Both the position numbers and the translations under genes were made by a program. The notes under the pieces are model-generated. The model made no database searches, was not told where the DNA came from, and saw only the letters and a list, made by a program, of their open reading frames with translations. From CALEMW01 sp035447065 (GTDB lineage: Bacteria; Krumholzibacteriota; Krumholzibacteriia; LZORAL124-64-63): a stretch of 64,000 nt of DNA. Shown one piece after another: positions 8,448-15,763 of this stretch (position 1 is the stretch's first letter; the number at the start of each line of letters is the position of its first letter). The stretch is taken from contig DAOTGJ010000012.1 in NCBI GenBank assembly GCA_035447065.1, positions 1-64,000 on the forward strand, in the 5' to 3' direction.

Positions 8448-9821
8448 GTGAGCCTGGCCATCGTCCTCTTCGAAGACCATACCGCTCAGCACTTCCGGCC
8501 CCTGAGCTGGAGCGTGCCCGTGCACGAGCTGCCGTGCGGCCTGTTCCATCTGCGCGAGCGCCTGGGCTTCCTGCTGGCGGAGCGCGACGACGCCGTGGGC
8601 GTGCTGCTGCCCCGCGGCCTGCTCCAGGGCGTGCAGGACGTGCAGGTGCCGGCGGGCTGGACGGCCGGGCCCGACGCGGCGCGCGCGGCCCTGCAGAGGG
8701 TGGATCGGGTGCTCTGGCTCTCGTCGCGGCTGGCCGGCCGCGGCCATGAACTGACCGAGGTGCTGGCGCGCGCCGCCACGGACCAGGACGTCCATGACGA
8801 CGACGGCCTGCTGCTGCGCAGCGGAGGCGCGGCGGAAGCCCTGGCCCTGCTGGACGCCTGGCGGGATTGGGATGCCGCCGCGGATGGGGATTGGGTGCGT
8901 CCCAACCGCCCCGTCACGCCGTGGCGGCCCGAGCCGCGCGGCGACGCGGGCGCGCCGGTGCGGGCCTGGCGCCGGCTCTGGGACCGCGTGCCCGAGCTGG
9001 GGGAGGCCATCGCGGCGGATGCGGCCCGAATCAAGGGCAAGCCCTACGCGCGCGAGATCTTCGGCGTGGCGCCCGCGCCCGGCACGGACCCCGTCTGGCG
9101 GCGCGAGACCATGCTGCGGCCCCTGGCCATCGCGCCCCAGGGCGTGACGGTCCTGGGCGATGCAGGCGTGTGGACGGGCGTGGATGTGACCCTGGACCCG
9201 GGCGTGGTGCTGGACGCACGCCACGGGCCCATCGTGCTGGAGCGCGAGGTGACCGTGAAGCCCCACGTGGTGCTGGCCGGGCCGCTGGCCCTGGCGGCCG
9301 GCGCGATGGTCAAGAGCTTCGCGGCGGTGGGTCCCGAGGTGGTGGTGGGGCCGGTGGGCCGCGTGGCCGGCGAGATCGCCGAGAGCCAGCTCCTGCCCTT
9401 CGCCAACAAGCAGCACGCGGGCTTCCTGGGGCACGCCCTGGTGGGGAGCTGGACCAATCTGGGCGCCGACACCACCAACAGCGACCTGAAGAACAACTAC
9501 GGCCTGATCAAGGTGAACGCGGGCCTGGGCCCTGAGGAGACCGGCACGCGCTTCCTGGGGCTGATGATGGGGGAGCACGCCAAGAGCGCCATCGGCACCA
9601 CCTTCAACACGGCCACCACGGTGGGCTTCGCGGCCAACGTGTTCGCGGCGGGATTCCCGCGGGCCTGCATCGGCAACTTCAGCTGGGGCGACGGCCGCGG
9701 CAAGCGCTTCGAGGTGGAGCGGGCCCTGGAGACGGCGGCCATCGTCATGGGGCGGCGCGGGGCCGTGTGCACGCCGGCCCATGCCGACCTGTTCCGCAGG
9801 CTCCATGGAGAGGGCGCGTAG
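8448..9821 (+). CDS. GlmU-family sugar nucleotidyltransferase / left-handed beta-helix acyltransferase
   Basis: This 457-residue protein starts at a GTG preceded by ACGAGGA. The N-terminal ~200 residues (LAIVLFEDHTAQHFRPLSW) resemble the divergent nucleotidyltransferase half of the alternative bacterial GlmU family. From about residue 225 a hexapeptide left-handed beta-helix follows (VTVLGDAGVWTGVDVTLD, KPHVVLAGPLALAAGAMVK, then NLGADTTNSDLKNNY and HAKSAIGTTFNTATTVG). The family is thought to provide UDP-N-acetylglucosamine for cell-wall precursors. The first half lacks an obvious G-x-G-T-R-M signature, so its transferase activity is less certain than the acyltransferase fold. Confidence 0.78.
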   Translation: MSLAIVLFEDHTAQHFRPLSWSVPVHELPCGLFHLRERLGFLLAERDDAVGVLLPRGLLQGVQDVQVPAGWTAGPDAARAALQRVDRVLWLSSRLAGRGHELTEVLARAATDQDVHDDDGLLLRSGGAAEALALLDAWRDWDAAADGDWVRPNRPVTPWRPEPRGDAGAPVRAWRRLWDRVPELGEAIAADAARIKGKPYAREIFGVAPAPGTDPVWRRETMLRPLAIAPQGVTVLGDAGVWTGVDVTLDPGVVLDARHGPIVLEREVTVKPHVVLAGPLALAAGAMVKSFAAVGPEVVVGPVGRVAGEIAESQLLPFANKQHAGFLGHALVGSWTNLGADTTNSDLKNNYGLIKVNAGLGPEETGTRFLGLMMGEHAKSAIGTTFNTATTVGFAANVFAAGFPRACIGNFSWGDGRGKRFEVERALETAAIVMGRRGAVCTPAHADLFRRLHGEGA

Positions 9822-9854
9822 CGGATCGCACGATCCCAGGCTTCCCGATCGTTC

Positions 9855-9896
9855 AGAAAGCCCGACGGCCGCGGTCGCCGGGCTTTCTGCTGTTTC
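9855..9896 (+). terminator. Hairpin terminator after the GlmU-family gene
   Basis: AGAAAGCCCG (9855-9864) pairs with CGGGCTTTCT (9879-9888), with further pairing inside the loop, followed by GCTGTTT. The T tract is weak but the position 34 nt after the stop is right. Confidence 0.65.
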
Positions 9897-10228
9897 CCAG
9901 CGAACCGCCGCAACTTCTTGGATATGAAGATGTTGGCGCGTTCGAACTCGTGTCGATGCTTTCGGGCCCGTCCCTTGCCATGGAGGCCGTACAATGTTTC
10001 CTGCGCTGCAGGCGCCTTGTTGATCCGGCCCCCGACGCTCTCCGTTGTTGTCGCACAGGCCGTTTCCAGCACGCCGCAAGCGCGGGAAACATTATCTTTT
10101 TGTCACATCCCTGCCAAATCCCTCGCGATCAACGACTTGCGTAAAAAAGGCCTTGTGCGGCGCGGAGCCGTGTGCTACCAGTGTTGGCCGTTCCGCCCCG
10201 CTAGGACCCAGCGCATGGGAGAGGTACC
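9897..10228 (+). other. Gene-free AT-richer stretch upstream of HU
   Basis: About 330 bases of distinctly lower GC than the neighbourhood, with no plausible coding frame on either strand. It probably holds the regulatory region of the HU gene. Apart from the promoter at 10153-10181 no structured element was recognised. Confidence 0.5.
10153..10181 (+). promoter_or_regulatory. Candidate housekeeping promoter of the HU gene
   Basis: TTGTGC (10153-10158), a 17-nt spacer, and TACCAG (10176-10181), 47 nt before the HU start. The -35 is a fair match and the -10 mediocre. Other AT-rich hexamers upstream could serve instead. Confidence 0.4.
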
Positions 10229-10528
10229 ATGACCAAGGCCGAACTGGTCGAGCGCATCGCCGACCGGACCGGAGTCAGCAAGAAGGACACGGGGATCATC
10301 GTCAACATGATCCTCGAGAACATCAGCGTGGCCCTGACCGACGGCGACAAGGTCGAGCTGCGCGGCTTCGGCTCCTTCAAGGTGAAGAGCCGGCGCTCCC
10401 GCACCGCCCGCAATCCCCGCACGGGGGACTCGGTGGCGGTGCCGGCCAAGCAGGTGCCTTATTTCAAGGCGTCCAACGAGCTCAAGGGCCGCCTGAATCC
10501 CGGCATGGAAGTCGATCCCGAGGATTGA
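10229..10528 (+). CDS. HU/IHF-family DNA-bending protein
   Basis: This 99-residue protein opens MTKAELVERIADRTG and contains the family signature ELRGFGSFKV followed by the DNA-binding arm (RTARNPRTGDSVAVPAKQVPYFKAS). Length and sequence fit the whole family with no extra domain. HU dimers bind and bend DNA in the nucleoid; IHF-type bending also assists sigma-54 promoters such as those downstream, but nothing here shows which subtype this is. GAGAGG precedes the ATG. Confidence 0.93.
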   Translation: MTKAELVERIADRTGVSKKDTGIIVNMILENISVALTDGDKVELRGFGSFKVKSRRSRTARNPRTGDSVAVPAKQVPYFKASNELKGRLNPGMEVDPED

Positions 10529-10535
10529 AAGCCAT

Positions 10536-10564
10536 TTGCCCCCGGCGGCCTGGTCTGCTATATT
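10536..10564 (+). promoter_or_regulatory. Sigma-70-type promoter of the COX24-like mini-gene
   Basis: TTGCCC (10536-10541), a 17-nt spacer and TATATT (10559-10564) lie just after the HU stop and about 100 nt before the mini-gene start. Spacing is ideal and the -10 matches 5 of 6 consensus bases. Confidence 0.6.
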
Positions 10565-10662
10565 CGCTCGTCGCCTTGGGTGCGCAGGCCGGCGCGGATC
10601 GCGTCGGTGCGCCCGGGCCGCTGACCGGAACCCTGAGCCAGATATGAAGGAGAGGCGGAAGC

Positions 10663-10752
10663 ATGCCCAACGGCAGGAAGCGCAAGCGCAAGAAGATCGC
10701 GACGCACAAGCGTAAGAAGCGGCTGCGCAAGATGCGCCACAAGAAGAAGTAG
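10663..10752 (+). CDS. AURKAIP1/COX24-domain mini-protein (mS38-like)
   Basis: A 29-residue, extremely basic protein: begins MPNGRKRKRKKIATHKRKK and ends KMRHKKK. The ATHKRKKRLRK core is that of the small AURKAIP1/COX24-domain proteins found in Bacteroidetes and relatives. These resemble mitochondrial ribosomal protein mS38 and are taken to be ribosome-associated. Supporting the call are AAGGAGA 9 nt before the ATG, its own promoter, and a hairpin terminator after the stop. It is too short for most gene finders. Function is inferred from family only. Confidence 0.82.
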   Translation: MPNGRKRKRKKIATHKRKKRLRKMRHKKK

Positions 10753-10759
10753 CGCGGGG

Positions 10760-10790
10760 AACCGGAGTCCGGCAGGGGGTCCGGTTTTCC
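10760..10790 (+). terminator. Terminator after the mini-gene
   Basis: AACCGGA (10760-10766) pairs with TCCGGTT (10780-10786), followed by TTCC. An alternative pairing of ACCGGA within the loop is also possible. It directly follows the 10752 stop. Confidence 0.55.
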
Positions 10791-10799
10791 GTCGGCGGC

Positions 10800-10814
10800 A
10801 GGCACGGTTTTGGC
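10800..10814 (+). promoter_or_regulatory. Sigma-54-like promoter before the PilZ gene
   Basis: AGGCACG, 4 nt, TGGC gives GG and GC at the required 10-nt spacing and one mismatch in each half from TGGCACG-N4-TTGC. A sigma-70-like alternative (TTGTCG 10815-10820, 18 nt, TACCAT 10839-10844) lies immediately downstream, so the assignment is open. Confidence 0.4.
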
Positions 10815-10886
10815 TTGTCGATCCGATGGACGACCGGATACCATGTCGCCTCACGGAGGCAGATCGGACTCTGAAAGGAGCGGACG

Positions 10887-11276
10887 ATGAGCGCCAACCG
10901 CCCGGAGCGTCGCAAAGGCCAGCGCGTCGATGCGAACCTCAAGCTCGCGGTCAAGATTCCCCGACCCGACGGCAGCCATGAGCCTGCCACCATGCAGACG
11001 CTGAACATCAGCTCTTCGGGGATCTACTTCAAGTCGGACCACTTCATCGAGCCCATGACCAAGCTCAACATGGAGCTCGAGTTGCCCGTGCGCGGCGCCG
11101 ACGGCGGCACCGAGACGGCGCGCGCCAGCTGCGACGGCATCGTGGTGCGCGTGCTGCCGGAATCGGAGACCGACGAGATCGCCTACTACGAGGTGGCGGT
11201 CTTCTTCACGCAGATCGACGAGGATGGCCTGGCCCACCTCCAGGACCACATCAACATGCTGCTGGCCACCGGCTAG
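10887..11276 (+). CDS. PilZ-domain protein (predicted c-di-GMP receptor)
   Basis: This 129-residue single-domain protein carries the PilZ signature: arginine-rich RPERRKGQR near the N-terminus and NISSSGIYF (the N/D-x-S-x-x-G motif) about 30 residues later, followed by beta strands. PilZ proteins bind cyclic di-GMP and often act on flagellar or pilus motors. It sits directly before the flagellar cluster, possibly under a sigma-54 promoter, and a GGDEF enzyme is encoded at 58040. AAAGGAG precedes the ATG. Confidence 0.88.
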   Translation: MSANRPERRKGQRVDANLKLAVKIPRPDGSHEPATMQTLNISSSGIYFKSDHFIEPMTKLNMELELPVRGADGGTETARASCDGIVVRVLPESETDEIAYYEVAVFFTQIDEDGLAHLQDHINMLLATG

Positions 11277-11304
11277 CGGCCCCATCCGGCTCCGTCCGCT
11301 CCAG

Positions 11305-11338
11305 GCCCGACGTCGTCCGCGACGTCGGGCCTTCTCTG
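11305..11338 (+). terminator. Terminator after the PilZ gene
   Basis: A perfect 11-bp stem, GCCCGACGTCG (11305-11315) with CGACGTCGGGC (11320-11330) around TCCG, followed by the pyrimidine tract CTTCTCTG. It separates the PilZ gene from the flgF operon. Confidence 0.82.
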
Positions 11339-11434
11339 TCCTGAAACCGGCCGCCGGCGGCCGGGAACCGACCACTCCCGCGCGACTCCGCCGCGCCCGC
11401 GCCCTCCAATCCCCCGATTCCCGCCCGGAACCCA

Positions 11435-11449
11435 TGGCACGTCCCTTGC
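11435..11449 (+). promoter_or_regulatory. Sigma-54 promoter of the flgF operon
   Basis: TGGCACG-TCCC-TTGC is an exact match to the -24/-12 consensus TGGCACG-N4-TTGC and lies 43 nt before the flgF start. Two sigma-54 activators are encoded in the window (27274 and 53458). Confidence 0.88.
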
Positions 11450-11491
11450 GGTTGGTCCGCCGACCCGGTGTCCCCGGCGGAAGGAGAGCGT

Positions 11492-12271
11492 GTGCTCAAG
11501 GGACTGCGGACGGCCGAGACGGCCATGAACATCCAGCTCAACAAGACCAACGTGCTGGCCAACAACCTGGCCAACGTGAACAGCGCGGGATTCAAGCGCG
11601 TGCTCACCGAGGTCGTGGAGCAGCAGAGCGGGACCGCGCCGGTGGACCAGAACCTCCAGAACCTGCCGGCCGGCGGCCAGCTGGCGCGGCCGTCGCGGGC
11701 GGATCTGCGCAACCTGATCCTGGACGTGCGCGCGCCCATCGACATGACCCAGGGAACGCTGCGCGCCACGGGCCGCGCCACCGACGTGGCCATCGTGGGC
11801 GACGGCATGTTCCAGGTCAGCAAGAACGGCGAGACCTACCTGACGCGCAGCGGCGCCTTCACCCTGGACGCGCAGCGGCAGCTGGTGACCATGGCCGGCG
11901 ATCCGGTGCTGGGCGCCGGCGGACCCATCGTGCTGCCCCAGGGCGAGCTGCTGATCCGCGGCGACGGCGCGGTGCTGGTGGACGGCGCCGAGGTGAACCG
12001 GCTGAACGTGGTGAACGTGCCCGATTCGGGCCGCCTGCAGCACGTGGGCGAGACGCTCTTCAAGACCCCCGCCGACATGCCCGCCACCGCCATGGCCGCG
12101 GAGACCGTGAAGGTGGAACAGGGCGTGCTTGAGGAGAGCAACGTGAATCCCATCGACACCATGGTGGGCATGATCGCGGCGCAGCGCGCCTTCGAGATGG
12201 GGGCCAAGATCCTCCAGGCGGAGGACCGCACCCTGGACGAGGGCATCAACAAGCTGGCGACCCAGGCCTAG
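11492..12271 (+). CDS. flgF: Flagellar basal-body rod protein FlgF
   Basis: A 259-residue rod protein. The N-terminal helix has LANNLANVNSAGFKR and the C-terminus has the family motif ESNVNPIDTMVGMIAAQRAFE. It forms part of the proximal rod crossing the periplasm. The start is the GTG at 11492, placed after AAGGAGAG; an upstream ATG in frame (11468) has no such site and lies close to the sigma-54 -12 element. First gene of flgF-G-A-H-I-J-N-K-L. FlgF and FlgG are similar; the adjacent gene is the better FlgG. Confidence 0.93.
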   Translation: MLKGLRTAETAMNIQLNKTNVLANNLANVNSAGFKRVLTEVVEQQSGTAPVDQNLQNLPAGGQLARPSRADLRNLILDVRAPIDMTQGTLRATGRATDVAIVGDGMFQVSKNGETYLTRSGAFTLDAQRQLVTMAGDPVLGAGGPIVLPQGELLIRGDGAVLVDGAEVNRLNVVNVPDSGRLQHVGETLFKTPADMPATAMAAETVKVEQGVLEESNVNPIDTMVGMIAAQRAFEMGAKILQAEDRTLDEGINKLATQA

Positions 12272-12290
12272 GCCCTGAGGAGGAACGAGC

Positions 12291-13076
12291 ATGCTGAGGG
12301 CAATGACCACCGCGGCCTCGGGAATGAAGGCCCAGCAGACCAACATCGACACGATCTCCAACAACCTGGCCAACGTGAACACCACGGGCTACAAGAAGAG
12401 CCACGCCGAATTCCAGGACCTGCTCTACGAGTCCGTGGTGCCCACCGGCCGCGCCGACGGCGACGCCGCGCCCACCCGGGTGGAGATCGGCCACGGTGTC
12501 AAGATGGTGGCCACCAACAAGAACTTCAGCCAGGGGCTCATCAAGCAGACGAGCAACCCCCTGGACCTGATGGTGGAGGGCGACGGCTTCTTCCAGATCC
12601 GCCTGCCCGACGGCACCATCGGCTACACCCGCGACGGCAACTTCAAGATGGACGCGGAGCGGAACCTGGTCACCTCGTCCGGCTACCTGCTCGAGCCGCC
12701 CATCCAGATCCCCGTGGACGCCACCGACGTGAGCATCGCCCGCGACGGCACCGTGTCCGTGCTGCTGGCCGGCGACACCGCCACGGTCAACGACGTGGGC
12801 AAGCTGGAGCTGGCGCGCTTCCCCAACTCCGGCGGCCTCATGGCCCGCGGCGGCAACGTGTTCCTGGAGTCGGCCGCCAGCGGCCAGCCCCAGCTGGGCG
12901 AGCCCGGCCTGGACGGCCTGGGCGAGATCGCCAGCGGCTTCCTGGAGATGAGCAACGTGGAGACGGTAGAGGAGCTGGTGAGCATGATCGCCGCGCAGCG
13001 GGCCTACGAGCTCAACGCGCGCACCATCAACGCCGCCGACGAGATGATGTCCACCGTGAACACCCTGAAGAGGTAG
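12291..13076 (+). CDS. flgG: Distal rod protein FlgG
   Basis: This 261-residue protein shows the standard FlgG start (MLRAMTTAASGMKAQQTNID, ISNNLANVNTTGYKK) and end (EELVSMIAAQRAYELNARTI). FlgG builds the distal rod that passes through the P and L rings. Length is the family norm (about 260). GAGGAAC lies before the ATG, 19 nt after flgF. Confidence 0.97.
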   Translation: MLRAMTTAASGMKAQQTNIDTISNNLANVNTTGYKKSHAEFQDLLYESVVPTGRADGDAAPTRVEIGHGVKMVATNKNFSQGLIKQTSNPLDLMVEGDGFFQIRLPDGTIGYTRDGNFKMDAERNLVTSSGYLLEPPIQIPVDATDVSIARDGTVSVLLAGDTATVNDVGKLELARFPNSGGLMARGGNVFLESAASGQPQLGEPGLDGLGEIASGFLEMSNVETVEELVSMIAAQRAYELNARTINAADEMMSTVNTLKR

Positions 13077-13080
13077 GACC

Positions 13081-14028
13081 GTGACCGCCCGCCGCCTGAC
13101 CCTGCTGCTGCTGACGGCGACCGTGCTGAGCACGGCCGCCGCCGCGCGCGCCTGGGTCCTGGAGCTGCCCGAGGCCGCGCGCGTGGACGGCCTGCGCGTG
13201 ACCCTGGCCGACGTGGCCCGGGGCGAGGTGCCCGCCGCCGCCGCCGACCTGGTGCTGGTGGCCCGCGGCACGCCCGGCCGCACCTACACCGTGAACCGCC
13301 GCAGCCTGCTGCGCACCCTGGCCTCCCACCGCCTGGCCGACGACGTGGTGCTGCGCGGCGCCGAGGCCTGCGCCGTGACCGTGAGCGGCGCGCCGGTGGC
13401 CGCGGACCGCCTGGCCGCCGCCCTCCAGGCCGCCCTGCAGCCCTGGCTGCCGGCCGGCGACCCCGAGGCGCCGCCCAGCACGGTGGCCTTGGACGGCGAG
13501 CTGCCCGACGTGCCGGTGGCCGGCGCCTGGACCCTGACCCTGACCCAGCCCGGCCCCCTGGCGCCGGGCCGCAACGCGGTGCCGGTGCAGGTGCAGACGG
13601 AGCACGGCGTGACGCGCTTCACCGCCGTGGTGACCTGCCACGCCTTCGGCCGCGTGGCCCGCGCCCGCGGCGCCCTGGCCGACGGGGAGCCGTTGACCGG
13701 CGAGGCCCTGGCGTGGGAGTGGCGCAACCTCTCCCAGCTGGAGCCCGGCCTGCTGGTGGGCGAGGAGTCGGCCCTGGGCAAGGTGACCACGCGCGCCCTG
13801 AGCGCGGGCGATCTGCTGCGGCAGGCCGACGTGCGCACGGCGCCCCTGGTCTTCCAGGGCGACCCGGTGGAGCTGGTGCTGGGCCGCGGCGGGGTGGAGG
13901 TCACCCTGCGCGGCATCGCGAGGCAGGATGGAGCCGCGGACCAGATCATCTCGGTCCGCAACGAACTGGACGGGCACCTGGTGACGGGGCGCGTCGTGGG
14001 GCCGGGCCGCGTGGCCTGGCGGAAGTGA
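13081..14028 (+). CDS. flgA: P-ring assembly chaperone FlgA
   Basis: This 315-residue protein starts at a GTG 4 nt after flgG, so translation is coupled. It has a signal peptide (hydrophobic to AAARA) and a C-terminal SAF-like domain (RARGALADGEPLTGEALAW to VSVRNELDGHLVTGRVVG region) typical of FlgA, the periplasmic chaperone for FlgI. The N-terminal half is poorly conserved and alanine-rich. It is larger than enterobacterial FlgA (about 220). Confidence 0.9.
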   Translation: MTARRLTLLLLTATVLSTAAAARAWVLELPEAARVDGLRVTLADVARGEVPAAAADLVLVARGTPGRTYTVNRRSLLRTLASHRLADDVVLRGAEACAVTVSGAPVAADRLAAALQAALQPWLPAGDPEAPPSTVALDGELPDVPVAGAWTLTLTQPGPLAPGRNAVPVQVQTEHGVTRFTAVVTCHAFGRVARARGALADGEPLTGEALAWEWRNLSQLEPGLLVGEESALGKVTTRALSAGDLLRQADVRTAPLVFQGDPVELVLGRGGVEVTLRGIARQDGAADQIISVRNELDGHLVTGRVVGPGRVAWRK

Positions 14029-14036
14029 GGCAGAGG

Positions 14037-14627
14037 ATGAAGACGATCGTGCGCCTGGCCGTTCCCGTGCTCGCCGCCCTGCTGCTGGGCCCGGTGCCCA
14101 ACGCCGCCGCCGGGCGGCCGCTGGTGGACCTGGAGTCCGGGGCGTCGCTGGTGACCAACATGAAGGCCCTGAACGTGGGCGACATCATCACCATCCAGAT
14201 CGTGGAGCAGACCACGGCCAACGCCTCGGCCCAGACGTCGGCCAACAACAAGAGCGAGGTGTCCGGCGGGCCCGGCCTGGGCTTCCTGGACGTGCTGACG
14301 AACTGGGGCCTGGAGACCGAGAACAAGTACTCGGGCAGCGGCAACACCCAGCGCAGCGGCAACCTGCAGGCGGAGATCACCGCCCGCATCGTGGAGCAGA
14401 TGGGCAACGGCGACTACCGCCTGGCGGGCACGCGCATGGTGGACATCAACGGCGAGCGTCAGCTCATCGAGATCACGGGCTTCTGCCGCGGCCGCGACAT
14501 CCAGCCCGACAACACCATCCTGTCCACGCACATCGCCGACGCCCGCATCGCCTACAACGGCACCGGCCCCATCAACGCCAGCAGCGAGCCGGGCCTGGTC
14601 ACCAAGCTGGTCAACTGGCTGTTCTAG
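14037..14627 (+). CDS. flgH: L-ring protein FlgH, lacking a lipobox cysteine
   Basis: This 196-residue protein has the FlgH core (KALNVGDIITIQIVEQTTANASA, VEQMGNGDYRLAGTR, INGERQLIEITGFCRGRDI, TILSTHIADARIAYNGTG) and the usual C-terminal GLVTKLVNWLF. FlgH normally is an outer-membrane lipoprotein, but this signal peptide ends LLLGPVPNAAAG with no Cys, implying signal peptidase I processing. It is a little shorter than the enteric protein. GAGG precedes the ATG. Confidence 0.93.
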   Translation: MKTIVRLAVPVLAALLLGPVPNAAAGRPLVDLESGASLVTNMKALNVGDIITIQIVEQTTANASAQTSANNKSEVSGGPGLGFLDVLTNWGLETENKYSGSGNTQRSGNLQAEITARIVEQMGNGDYRLAGTRMVDINGERQLIEITGFCRGRDIQPDNTILSTHIADARIAYNGTGPINASSEPGLVTKLVNWLF

Positions 14628-14639
14628 GAGCGACCACCG

Positions 14640-15749
14640 ATGAGCAAGCGCATCGTCCTGGCGATCCTCGGCTTCCTGGTGCTCACCGCGCCCGAGGCCG
14701 ACGCCGCCTACTCCCGCATCAAGGACCTGGCCGTGCTCGAGGGCCAGGCCGCCGAACCGCTGCTGGGCTACGGCCTGGTGGTGGGCCTCAACGGCACCGG
14801 CGACGGCCAGAGCAGCGCCTTCACCGTGCAGAGCCTCACGGCCATGCTGGAGCGCCTGGACGTGACCGTGGATCCGGCGCTGGTGAAGCTGAAGAACGTG
14901 GCCGCGGTGGTCATCACCGGCGACCTGTCGCCCAACGCGGCGCCGGGCAGCCGCATCGACGTGAAGGTGTCCTCGCTGGGCGACTGCTCCAGCCTGGAGG
15001 GCGGCCAGCTCATCATGACCCCGCTCAAGGGCATGGACGGCGACGTGTACGGCGTGGCCCAGGGCAGCGTGTCCATCGGCGGCTTCAACGTGTCCGGCGG
15101 CGGCAACAACTCCATCCGCAAGAACCACAGCACCGTGGGCATGATCCCCAACGGCTGCCGCGTGACCGAGCGCGCGGGCGGCGAGTTCATGCAGGCCGGC
15201 CAGATGGCCTGGCTGCTGCACAACCCCGACTTCACCACGGCCCAGCGCGTGACCAACGCCATCAACAAGGTCTTCGGCACCGGCACCGCCACGGCCAAGG
15301 ACGCCCAGCGCATCGAGGTCCACGTGCCCGAGGGCTTCAACGCCCAGCCGGTGGACTTCATCGCGCGCATGGGCGAGCTGCCGGCCGAGGACGACCAGGC
15401 CGCCAAGGTGATCATCAACGAGCGCACCGGCACCATCATCGTGGGCAAGGGCGTGCGGCTGAACGAGGCCGCCGTGGCCCACGGCAACCTCAAGGTGGTC
15501 ATCCGCACGCGCTACGACGTGTCCCAGCCCAACTCCTTCAACGAGAGCGGCCGCACCGTGGTCACGCCCACCGTGACGGCCGACGTGGAGGAGAAGGAGG
15601 CGTCGGTGATCCACGTGCCCGACACCGGCACCGTGAGCGACGTGGTGGCCGTGCTCAACGAGGTGGGCGCGAGCCCCCGCGACATCATCGCCATCCTGCA
15701 GGCCCTGAAGCAGGCCGGCGCCCTGCAGGCCGAACTCGTGATCATGTAG
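14640..15749 (+). CDS. flgI: P-ring protein FlgI
   Basis: This 369-residue protein has a signal peptide ending EADAAYSRIKDLA and the strongly conserved FlgI body: LLGYGLVVGLNGTGDGQ, NVAAVVITGDLSP, PGSRIDVKVSSLGD, LVSIGGF-type strand and DIIAILQALKQAGALQAEL at the end. It forms the periplasmic ring in the peptidoglycan layer with help from FlgA. Length fits the family. TAGGAGCGACC precedes the ATG, overlapping the flgH stop. Confidence 0.97.
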   Translation: MSKRIVLAILGFLVLTAPEADAAYSRIKDLAVLEGQAAEPLLGYGLVVGLNGTGDGQSSAFTVQSLTAMLERLDVTVDPALVKLKNVAAVVITGDLSPNAAPGSRIDVKVSSLGDCSSLEGGQLIMTPLKGMDGDVYGVAQGSVSIGGFNVSGGGNNSIRKNHSTVGMIPNGCRVTERAGGEFMQAGQMAWLLHNPDFTTAQRVTNAINKVFGTGTATAKDAQRIEVHVPEGFNAQPVDFIARMGELPAEDDQAAKVIINERTGTIIVGKGVRLNEAAVAHGNLKVVIRTRYDVSQPNSFNESGRTVVTPTVTADVEEKEASVIHVPDTGTVSDVVAVLNEVGASPRDIIAILQALKQAGALQAELVIM

Positions 15750-15763
15750 GAAGGGACCGGACC

